From: a bacterium
GTDB lineage: Bacteria; Krumholzibacteriota; Krumholzibacteriia; LZORAL124-64-63
Reading direction: 5' to 3'
Assembly (NCBI GenBank): GCA_018814885.1
Contig: JAHIYU010000113.1
Location: forward strand, 1 to 46,116
DNA: 46,116 nt
Numbering within the stretch: position 1 is the stretch's first letter; each line of letters starts with the position of its first letter. Below, piece after piece: positions 27,060-34,160 of this stretch. The notes beneath the pieces were generated by a model, which was given only the letters and a program-made list of their open reading frames with translations, did no database searches and was not told the origin of the DNA. The position numbers and the translations under genes are program-made.

Positions 27060-27496
27060 GCCATATCTCCCTTTGCAGTTCGACCCCGAATACCCGACAT
27101 TTAAACCGATCCGGGGCCGCCGAGTCCAGCCGGTACGCATGTCCGCGCCCGGGCCGGCCGCGCCGGGGATCGCAATGTGAGATACAAATATGGATCCGTA
27201 GTTTCCTTTCGCAATGCGGAAGGTGGGATAGTGCCGAAAGCCCGGACGCCAATGGTCTTCCTCGCGACGGGCCCAGGGCATCCACCACATGCAACGAACG
27301 GGAACGACAGGTAGCGAACGGAGCCGCTGCCTCGCAACGGTCGGCCAGCCGGACGCCCATGGTCGCAAAGGAGGGGTTTGGCATCGACCTTGCAACTGCC
27401 GCCGCGACGGCTCGAACGGAACCGCGACGACACCTGGAAACAGCCGACAACCACGGCCCCCGGGGGCCAGCCAGACAAATGAAGACGGAGCGTAAG
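27060..27496. other. Divergent intergenic region
   Basis: 437 bases between the HD-like gene (-) and the FN3 gene (+). It contains an AT-rich stretch near 27175-27215 that may hold promoters. Several GC-rich partial repeats (CGCAAAGG/CGCAACGG type) reminded me of a GEMM riboswitch but do not complete one. No gene was recognised. Confidence 0.5.
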
Positions 27497-27859
27497 ATGA
27501 AGCACAGGAAACGCATCCCCGTACTCGTGATCCTGTCCGCAGTCGTGATCCTGGCCGTCAGCGTGACGGCGCAGGCCCAGGAGGTCTTGAACTATACCTG
27601 GACAGCTCCGACCACAGGCTCGCCGGTCGACCATTACGTCGTCCAGCATTCAGAGGACGGTGGCGCCTGGGTGACGGTCCAGGACACCCAGATGACCAAT
27701 TCCTACGCACTCACCGCAGTCTACGACGTCGAACACCGCGTTCGCGTCGCCGGCGTGGACGCCGAAGGCCGCCAGGGACCATGGTCCATCGCCTCGGAGC
27801 CCTACACGCCCACCCTGGGCGCGCCGGGACAGCCGGGACAGCCGATCGCGGTCTTCTAG
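27497..27859 (+). CDS. Small secreted single-FN3-domain protein
   Basis: 120 residues from the ATG at 27497, which has GGAG eight to ten bases upstream; an in-frame ATG at 27479 is less well placed. A signal peptide (MKHRKRIPVLVILSAVVIL, cleaved after AQAQ) precedes one fibronectin type III domain: LNYTWTAPTTGSPVDHYVVQ, then SYALTAVYDVEHRVRVAGVD. The tail is Gly/Pro-rich (GAPGQPGQPIAVF). There is no catalytic or anchoring region. It is likely an extracellular binding or structural piece. TAG is used as the stop codon. Confidence 0.8.
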   Translation: MKHRKRIPVLVILSAVVILAVSVTAQAQEVLNYTWTAPTTGSPVDHYVVQHSEDGGAWVTVQDTQMTNSYALTAVYDVEHRVRVAGVDAEGRQGPWSIASEPYTPTLGAPGQPGQPIAVF

Positions 27860-27879
27860 CCGGAACGGAACCGAGCGGG

Positions 27880-27930
27880 CCCGCTGCAGCAGCGGGACAC
27901 GCGAGAAGAAGGCACCGCCGAGGCGGTGCC
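27880..27930. terminator. Tandem hairpins between convergent genes, bidirectional terminator
   Basis: A first hairpin pairs CCCGCTG with CAGCGGG (27880-27896). A second pairs GGCACCGCC with GGCGGTGCC (27911-27930), followed by GTCTTCGTC on plus and TTCTTCTC on minus. It sits between the FN3 gene (+) and the membrane-barrel gene (-) and can serve both. Confidence 0.7.
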
Positions 27931-27982
27931 GTCTTCGTCCTCATACCGATGTATCGACCCGATCGACGCGCGTTTGCGCCGA

Positions 27983-28627
27983 TCAATAGGAACTGGGCAG
28001 CGCGATGCCGACCCTCAGGACCGCATAGTCCCAGCTGTGATCGTCGATTCCCAGGATGAAGCTGGACGTGCGGACGCGGTTGAGGTTGTATTCCCCCGAG
28101 ATCTCGAAACTGCCCATACGCACGCCCAGCCCGGCCGCGGCGGCCACCGAGTTCGCTCCCTCGTCGTAGAACGTGTCGTCGTCCAGGTAGTCGATCCGCA
28201 GCTTGTTGCGCACCAGGGCCGCGCCGCCGGTCAGATAGATCTGCGGCGCGTTGCGGCGCGAGGGGAAGAAGTACTGCACGTCGATGCCGTAGCGGTACAT
28301 CTTGGCGCCCACGTCCATCAGACCCTCGACCGCGTCGTCGGCCAGGAAGTTGCCGAACTCCACGTAATGGAACGACGGCGAGACCGCCCAGCCGGTGGGC
28401 CAGCGCTGGCGGAAACGGAAGCCCACGTCCCAGCCGAGCCCGGCGCCGAAACCCGCGGGTTCGGTCCACTCGGCCCCGAGGTCGCCGAAGGGCAGCGCGG
28501 CGCTGCCCTCGAGGATCACCTCGGCCAGACCGGCAGCCCGCAGGGGGCGGGCGTCGGCGGGCAATACGAAGGCGACGCACAACAGGGTCAGCCCCGAGAC
28601 GGCCAGCGGTCGCATCATCGATCTCAT
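27983..28627 (-). CDS. Outer-membrane beta-barrel protein
   Basis: 214 residues. Several clustered ATGs are possible (28633, 28630, 28627); 28627 leaves the best gap to GGAGGAG at 28640-28634. A signal peptide (MRPLAVSGLTLLCVAFVLPADA) is followed by alternating amphipathic strands such as GFGAGLGWDVGFRFRQRW, VSPSFHYVEFGNF and GSFEISGEYNLNRVRTSSF. It ends in a short hydrophobic strand (AVLRVGIALPSSY) typical of eight-stranded barrels. It resembles the generic OmpA/OmpW-like outer-membrane fold; no specific ligand can be named. Confidence 0.78.
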   Translation of the reverse strand: MRSMMRPLAVSGLTLLCVAFVLPADARPLRAAGLAEVILEGSAALPFGDLGAEWTEPAGFGAGLGWDVGFRFRQRWPTGWAVSPSFHYVEFGNFLADDAVEGLMDVGAKMYRYGIDVQYFFPSRRNAPQIYLTGGAALVRNKLRIDYLDDDTFYDEGANSVAAAAGLGVRMGSFEISGEYNLNRVRTSSFILGIDDHSWDYAVLRVGIALPSSY

Positions 28628-28745
28628 CATCATCTCCTCCAGGTCATCGCGGCGTGGTCAGGAGCCTGCCGCGTCCGCGGAGGTTGGCACTCGCTTTCGT
28701 ACATCATGCTAGCGCCCGGGTTCCCTCCGGTCAAGCCGGCCGCGG

Positions 28746-29963
28746 TCAGCTGGGATCGGCCACGCGCCCCATGAACAGGATGCACCCGGTGCCCTGGTGG
28801 CGGATCACGAAGAGGAACGGGTGGTCGGCGCGGAACTCCACCGGCGGATCCTCCTGGATGACGCTGGTCATCTTCATGGTGACGGCCGTGGCCGCCGCGG
28901 CTTCGGTACCCTCCTCGAAGACGTCCACGAACGCCTTGTGTACCACCTCGCTGATCACCAGGTCCTTGTCGCCGGTGATGCCCGAGAAGTCGGCCCGCGA
29001 ACCGCTGAAGGCCGACGGCATGCCCATGCCGGCGAGGGTCCGGCCCAGCTCGAAGCGCGAGGTCATCCTGAAGCGCGGCAGGATGCAGCGCACGCGCCGG
29101 CGCGACGGGGCGGAGAGCCACCCGTCGAGGGTCGCCGCGTCCAGGCGCCGCTCCAGCTCCGCCAGCCCGTCGCGCTCGTCCGGCAGCAGGATGTAGCAGG
29201 ACAGCTCCTCGCCGTCGTAAGGCAGCTCCAGGATGCGCAGCCCGTCCGCCTCGCCGAGAGCGAGATACTCCACCTGGCGCATGAAGGGCGCGTCGACGTC
29301 CCGACCGGACGCCGTGCGGAACGGCGCGTCGGCGGTGGCCCGGGGATCGAAGGCGTGCAGCCAGAGGCCGTAGAAGTAGACGGCGTTGGTGAGCACCAGT
29401 CGCGTCTGCGCGTCGACCGTGCCGGGCTGCAGCAGGTCCAGGATCTTGTCCTCGGTCCGTGCCGCGACCCAGGCGTTGATGATCTCGCGCGAGCCGTCCG
29501 CGTCGCCGGCGAAGTCCAGGGGCGCGTAGCCGCCGTCGTAATGAGTCCTCGCGGTCGCCAGGAAAACCGGCAACAGGGCGAATCCCTGCTGCCCCCAGAG
29601 GCGGTTGGCCACGCGCAGGGTGTGCGTCGCCTCGGCGCCCGGCGCGAGGTCAGCCAGCAGCTGGGCGTAAGCGCCGTGCACCGCGCCCTGGCTGTCGGGC
29701 AGATGCAGCGTCGCGGCCATCTCGCGCGCCGTGCCGCCGCGGGCGCCGGCGTAGGTCATGGCCAGGGCGGTGGAGATGCTCGACGGCGAGAAGAAGAGGT
29801 TGCCGTCCGTCCCCCGCAATTGGCGGTAGAGATCGCAAGCGAAGGCGTTGCTGGACGCGGCCGCTTCGGGGGACGTGAAGGGCTCCGGCGAGCGGCTGCC
29901 GGCGAGGAGGATCGAGCCGGCCGCCAGCGTCGCCAGGACGATCAGTCCGATGAGGGGTTTCAT
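28746..29963 (-). CDS. Secreted serpin (serine/cysteine protease inhibitor)
   Basis: 405 residues with a signal segment (MKPLIGLIVLATLAAGSILL). Serpin landmarks are NLFFSPSSISTALAMTYAGA, RLVLTNAVYFYGLW, MRQVEYLAL and the closing HPFLFVIRHQGTGCILFMGR. The reactive loop hinge, EEGTEAAAATA (residues ~350-360), has the small residues needed for loop insertion, so it should be inhibitory. Counting from P17 at E350 puts P1-P1' near T366-S367, with M365 next to it. This implies a target with preference for small or medium hydrophobic P1. Bacterial serpins often guard against own or foreign extracellular proteases; a secreted C10 protease is encoded 11 kb away. Confidence 0.93.
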   Translation of the reverse strand: MKPLIGLIVLATLAAGSILLAGSRSPEPFTSPEAAASSNAFACDLYRQLRGTDGNLFFSPSSISTALAMTYAGARGGTAREMAATLHLPDSQGAVHGAYAQLLADLAPGAEATHTLRVANRLWGQQGFALLPVFLATARTHYDGGYAPLDFAGDADGSREIINAWVAARTEDKILDLLQPGTVDAQTRLVLTNAVYFYGLWLHAFDPRATADAPFRTASGRDVDAPFMRQVEYLALGEADGLRILELPYDGEELSCYILLPDERDGLAELERRLDAATLDGWLSAPSRRRVRCILPRFRMTSRFELGRTLAGMGMPSAFSGSRADFSGITGDKDLVISEVVHKAFVDVFEEGTEAAAATAVTMKMTSVIQEDPPVEFRADHPFLFVIRHQGTGCILFMGRVADPS

Positions 29964-30183
29964 CTTTGCCGCCTTTCAGGGGAACGATGACGTCGTGTGG
30001 GTGGCGCGAATTCCCTCTGAATGCTATCGGGGCGCCGTCGGTTCCCACGACATGGTAACACGGGACGCGCCCGCGGGCGGGTCCCGGGGCGCGGAATTAT
30101 CACTGCGATCATATGCCGCATCATCGCTAATCGACGCATCGAATCGGCGTCTTCATCGACAGCCAGTTCCCGGAAGGACGACC

Positions 30184-30460
30184 ATGCCGCGCACGACGCT
30201 CCTCGTTTTCACCCTGCCCCTGGCGATCGCAGCGGCGACAGCGGCCGCCACGTTCGACGTCCCCTCCGTCTACCCGACGATCCGGGCGAGGATCGACGCG
30301 TCGGCGGCAACGGCGCCGGGATCATCGTCAGCCACGCCGACGCGGTCGTGACCGACTGCCTGATCAACGGGTACACCTCGAACCAGATGGGCGGCAGCGC
30401 GCTCTACGCCGACTCGTCCACGGTGACCATGGCGGGCCGCGCGCTGTCCTTCGACGACCG
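30184..30460 (+). pseudogene. Decayed secreted right-handed beta-helix gene
   Basis: Frame 1 from the ATG at 30184 gives a signal peptide (MPRTTLLVFTLPLAIAAATA) and FDVPSVYPTIRARID, the standard opening of the PEP-TIQ-AID beta-helix family. At ~30300 the sense passes to another frame: GGNGAGIIVSHADAVVTDCL, INGYTSNQMGGSALYADSST and VTMAG, which are beta-helix rungs. The text then dissolves after ~30460. A large internal deletion plus a frame change has therefore removed most of the gene. The 256 bases between here and 30717 hold nothing recognisable. Confidence 0.7.
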
Positions 30461-30716
30461 CCGCCCGCACCGGGGCCCGGCCGCGGGGCGAAACGCGCCA
30501 CGCTGCCGCACGACCCGCTTGACCGACCCCCCGCTTCTCCCTAGTCTCAGGCATACGAAGCTCCCGCGGCGACTCCCCCTCGCCGCGGGCCAATACCCCA
30601 CCTCTATCGGGCCTGGCGCCCGGCCCCACACGCACTCGCATGATGCCGGAGGAATGTGGCGACGCTTCGCATCGCGGAGACGTCGCGACGGACCCCTTTA
30701 TCCTGGAGGCGCCATC

Positions 30717-31151
30717 ATGCTGTTCTATCCGCGCATCGTGCTCGTCCTCTCGGGCGGCCTGCTGATCGGCTGCGCCAAGGAGCGTCCCGTCGCCAGGGAT
30801 TTCCTGATCGTGCCGACGGACGAGGCGGCGCCGGACGAAAGCGATGGCGACGGCGCCGCCGCGCCGCCCGTCGACGACCCCCTCCTGGAGCCGTGCCGTC
30901 CCAACCCCTTCGGCGCGAGCACGTTGCTCGGCTTCGAGGTGCGCATCGCCGGGCCGGTCAAGCTCGCGGTGTACGATATCGGCGGACGTCTGTTGGTAGT
31001 GCTGACCAGCGGCCTCAGGGTGGCGGGCCGCCACGAGGTCACCTGGAACGGCCGCGATGCCAGGGGACACGAAGCGCCTGCGGGCGTTTACTTTGCATGC
31101 CTGTGCGCAGCGGACAGGCGCGAGTCGCGACGGATGGTGCGGGTCAGATGA
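30717..31151 (+). CDS. Small lipoprotein consisting mostly of a FlgD-like Ig domain
   Basis: 144 residues; TGGAGGCG precedes the ATG. A signal with lipobox LIGC (Cys ~19) is followed by an acidic linker. The rest is one FlgD-like domain: PCRPNPFGASTLLGFEV, then VKLAVYDIGGRLLVVL, HEVTWNGRDARGHEAPAGVY and a basic end RRMVRVR. This domain usually sits at the C-terminal end of large exported proteins and acts in sorting or attachment. Here it stands almost alone on a lipid anchor. It could be a remnant of a larger protein or a dedicated surface adaptor. Confidence 0.75.
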   Translation: MLFYPRIVLVLSGGLLIGCAKERPVARDFLIVPTDEAAPDESDGDGAAAPPVDDPLLEPCRPNPFGASTLLGFEVRIAGPVKLAVYDIGGRLLVVLTSGLRVAGRHEVTWNGRDARGHEAPAGVYFACLCAADRRESRRMVRVR

Positions 31152-31271
31152 CAGTGGCACGAGCTCAAAGAACCAGGGTATCCGCAGTTTCGCACAAGGA
31201 TCGCCCTATCATCAGATTTTCACACGCTTGAATCTGCAATGTGCTATCATACTTAATTACCCCTGACCCCC

Positions 31272-31295
31272 GACGCCCGCCGGGCGCCGGGCGTC
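31272..31295 (+). promoter_or_regulatory. Hairpin in the 5' leader of the lamin-tail gene
   Basis: GACGCCCG (31272-31279) and CGGGCGTC (31288-31295) form a perfect 8-bp stem with an 8-base loop, 20 bases before the ribosome site of the next gene. An AT-rich pocket (~31185-31262), likely to hold the promoter, lies just upstream. Role unknown; it may protect the transcript or tune initiation. Confidence 0.35.
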
Positions 31296-31328
31296 GAACG
31301 CGTATGAAAAACACGGGAGATGATCGAA

Positions 31329-34004
31329 ATGCGCAACACCTCTCACCGCGAAAGCGGCCGTCTCGGCTGGATCCCCATCCTGATCCTGCTGGTCGCCGCG
31401 ATCGGGGCCGTTTCAGCCCAGGCCGCCGTCCTCATCAACGAGGTCGACGCCGACACGCCCGGGACCGACATGCTGGAGTTCATCGAGCTGTACGGTACGC
31501 CGAACGAAGCTTTGGACGGCCTGGTCGTGGTCATGTACAACGGCAACGGCGACGTCTCCTACGGCGCCTACGACCTCGACGGCTTCACCCTCGACGCCAA
31601 CGGCTTCTTCCTGCTCGGCAACACCGATGTCGTTCCCACGCCTTCGATCATCTTCGCCTCCAACGGCGTGCAGAACGGCGCCGACGCGGTGGCCCTCTAC
31701 ACCGGCAACGGCACCGACTTTCCCACCGGCACGGCCGTGACGGCGACCAACCTGATCGACGCCCTCGTCTACGACACGGACGACGCCGACGACACGGGAC
31801 TGCTGGGCGTGCTGACGCCGGGCCAGCCCCAGATCAACGAATTTGAGAACGGCACAGGCACCACCGACTCCATGCAGCGCATCCCCGACGGCGGCGGCGG
31901 CGCCCTGGTCACCACCTCATACGTCGTACAGGCGCCGACGCCCGGCGTCACCAACGGCGGCATCCTGCCCCAGCCGCCCCAGGTGACCAACGTCTACCAC
32001 CGCTCGCTGCTGCCCATCCCCGGCGAGGCCGTGACGGTCTACGCCGACGCCACCGACAGCGACGGCACGATCAGCTCGGTCACCCTGTACTACCAGCTCA
32101 ACGGCGGCGGCTTCACCACCACGCCCATGACCCTGGACAGCGGCGACACCTACACTGGCGCGCTCCCGTCCAACGCCGACGGCACCGTGGTCGACTACTA
32201 CGTCGAGGCCACGGACAACGACATGCAGACCGCCACCAATCCCGCGGACGCACCGGTCAGCTTCTACAGCTACACCGTCGCCCCCGAACTCGTCACGCCC
32301 ATCGCCTTCGTGCACGCCGACTCGGCCGGCTACGACGGCACGACCATCATGGTCCAGGGCCAGGTCTACATTCCCGGCAACTACCAGGCCGACGGCACGT
32401 CGGTGAGCGCCTATGTCCAGGACGCCTCGGGACGCGGCCTCAACATCTTCGGGACCTACTACAGCACCGGCATGGACCTGCTCAACGACACGTCCAACAT
32501 CGTGAAGGTGAGCGGCCGCGTGGACTACTACTACACCACGCTCGAGCTGGTGAACTACGAGGTCGAACTGGTCAGCACCGGCAACCCGGTCCTCACTCCC
32601 ACGGTGAAGACCACCGCCGCCGCCGCATTGCCCATCAACGAGGGCACCTACACCGGCACCACCGGCAACATCACCGCCATCGCCACAACCGGCGGCGGCA
32701 ACCCCGCCTACAACTTCACCGTCACCGACGGCTCGGGCGACGTCGTGATCCGCATCGACGAGGACATCGCCGCCGGCATGGACACCTGGCTGGTGGGCGA
32801 CGAACTGGTCGCCGCCGGCGCGGGCGGCACCTACTCCGCGCAGGGCCAGATCATCGTCGGCCTGCCCACGGACATCGTGAACAACGGCCAGGCGCCGGAC
32901 ACGTTCCCGCCGGAACTGGTCAGCGCCACGCTGGCCGCGCCCACCGAGGTCACCCTGCAGTTCAACGAGGCCATAGACGACATCACCGGCAACACCCCCG
33001 GCAACTACGAGGTCTACGAGACCGCGACACCCGGCAACACCATCGCGGTGACCGGCGCCGTCGTGCAGCTCGACCCCACCGTCGTCGTGCTGACCCTGGC
33101 GTCCAGCGCCAGCGGCACGGCGCACACCGTGCGCATCAACAACGTGGAAGACCTGGCCGGCAACCCGATCGCCGCGAACACCACCGCGGACATCATCGAG
33201 CCCGTGCTGGCCGAGATCGTGATCACCGAGATCATGCAGAACCCGCTGCACACGTCCGACGCGGTCGGCGAATGGTTCGAGGTCCACAACTTCGGCGGCA
33301 GCGCCGTGGACATGAACGGCTGGACCATCCAGGACCTGGACTACGACAACCACCTGATCGACAACGGCGGCCCGCTGGTCATCAACCCCGGCGAGTACAA
33401 GGTCTTCTGCGTCAACGCCGACACCATGACGGCCGAGGGCGTCACCCCCTTCTACCAGTACACCGGCATCGCACTGGGCAACGGGGCCGACGAGCTCTTC
33501 CTGCTCGACACCGACCTGAACACGATCGACGTCGTGGCCTGGGACAACGGCGTGACCTTCCCCGACCCGAATGGCCTGTCGATGCAGTGGAACGAGACCG
33601 GCGACAACTCGCTGGGCGTGAACTGGGGCATCGGCGGCCCGATCTTCGGATCGGGTGATTTCGGCACGCCCGGCGCGCCCAACGACGTTTCGACCGCCGT
33701 CGACGACTCGCCGTCCCTGGCCACGCTCCTCGGACGCAACTACCCCAACCCCTTCAACCCGAAGACCAGCTTCAGCTTCATGCTGGACCGGGCCGACCAC
33801 GTCAGCCTGCGAGTCTTCGACATTCGCGGACGCCAGATCCGCTCCATCGTCGACACCGACCTCGGCGCCGGCGACTACGCCAACGTGTACAGCTGGGACG
33901 GCCGCGACGAGAGCGGTCGCCCCGTGAACAGCGGCACCTACTTCTACCGTCTGACCACCGGCTCCGGCTACAGTCGGGCCATGAAGATGACGCTGCTGAA
34001 GTAG
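31329..34004 (+). CDS. Large secreted lamin-tail (LTD) protein with FlgD-like C-terminal tail
   Basis: 891 residues. The ATG at 31329 was chosen over 31320 because GGGAG ends at 31319, giving a normal gap. After a signal peptide (IPILILLVAAIGAVSAQA) comes a lamin-tail domain (AVLINEVDADTPGTDMLEFI). An Ig-like region (VTVYADATDSDGTISSVTL) and an OB-fold-like region (FVHADSAGYDGTTIMVQGQV) follow, then a SbsA-like Ig domain (PPELVSATLAAPTEVTLQF) and a second lamin-tail domain (EIVITEIMQNPL, then WFEVHNFGGSAVDMNGW). The FlgD-like tail begins NYPNPFNPKTSFSF and ends SGRPVNSGTYFYRL. No protease or nuclease motif is visible. Expected at the cell surface as a structural or binding protein. Confidence 0.85.
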   Translation: MRNTSHRESGRLGWIPILILLVAAIGAVSAQAAVLINEVDADTPGTDMLEFIELYGTPNEALDGLVVVMYNGNGDVSYGAYDLDGFTLDANGFFLLGNTDVVPTPSIIFASNGVQNGADAVALYTGNGTDFPTGTAVTATNLIDALVYDTDDADDTGLLGVLTPGQPQINEFENGTGTTDSMQRIPDGGGGALVTTSYVVQAPTPGVTNGGILPQPPQVTNVYHRSLLPIPGEAVTVYADATDSDGTISSVTLYYQLNGGGFTTTPMTLDSGDTYTGALPSNADGTVVDYYVEATDNDMQTATNPADAPVSFYSYTVAPELVTPIAFVHADSAGYDGTTIMVQGQVYIPGNYQADGTSVSAYVQDASGRGLNIFGTYYSTGMDLLNDTSNIVKVSGRVDYYYTTLELVNYEVELVSTGNPVLTPTVKTTAAAALPINEGTYTGTTGNITAIATTGGGNPAYNFTVTDGSGDVVIRIDEDIAAGMDTWLVGDELVAAGAGGTYSAQGQIIVGLPTDIVNNGQAPDTFPPELVSATLAAPTEVTLQFNEAIDDITGNTPGNYEVYETATPGNTIAVTGAVVQLDPTVVVLTLASSASGTAHTVRINNVEDLAGNPIAANTTADIIEPVLAEIVITEIMQNPLHTSDAVGEWFEVHNFGGSAVDMNGWTIQDLDYDNHLIDNGGPLVINPGEYKVFCVNADTMTAEGVTPFYQYTGIALGNGADELFLLDTDLNTIDVVAWDNGVTFPDPNGLSMQWNETGDNSLGVNWGIGGPIFGSGDFGTPGAPNDVSTAVDDSPSLATLLGRNYPNPFNPKTSFSFMLDRADHVSLRVFDIRGRQIRSIVDTDLGAGDYANVYSWDGRDESGRPVNSGTYFYRLTTGSGYSRAMKMTLLK

Positions 34005-34025
34005 GGGACCCCAGGTAGCGAGAGG

Positions 34026-34057
34026 ACGGGCGGGGTGAGAACCCCGCCCGTTTCATT
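34026..34057 (+). terminator. Rho-independent terminator after the lamin-tail gene
   Basis: ACGGGCGGGG (34026-34035) pairs perfectly with CCCCGCCCGT (34042-34051) around TGAGAA, followed by TTTCATT. It separates the lamin-tail gene from the FtsZ-like/TIR gene. Confidence 0.85.
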
Positions 34058-34160
34058 CCGGCGGGGTTCCTGCCGTCCAGAGGAATGTGTACCCGAGTTT
34101 CCCGAGGTGCTAATCTCAGAATCCGCTCCGGGCCCCACGTCTCCACAGAAAGAGGGCGTG

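Noticed and set aside
27180..27400. Possible GEMM-type (cyclic di-GMP) riboswitch before the FN3 gene
   Set aside because: Fragments such as GGACGCC, CGCAAAGG and GGTAGCG occur, but not in the order, spacing or pairing of the known consensus.
31228..31254. TTGAAT/TATCAT promoter before the lamin-tail gene
   Set aside because: The spacing is only 11 bases; alternative boxes are poor. The AT-rich pocket is noted but no promoter is placed.
31917..33800. 627-codon minus-strand open frame opposite the lamin-tail gene
   Set aside because: Val/Gly/Asp-rich low-complexity text that mirrors the real gene's codons; no ribosome site or motif.
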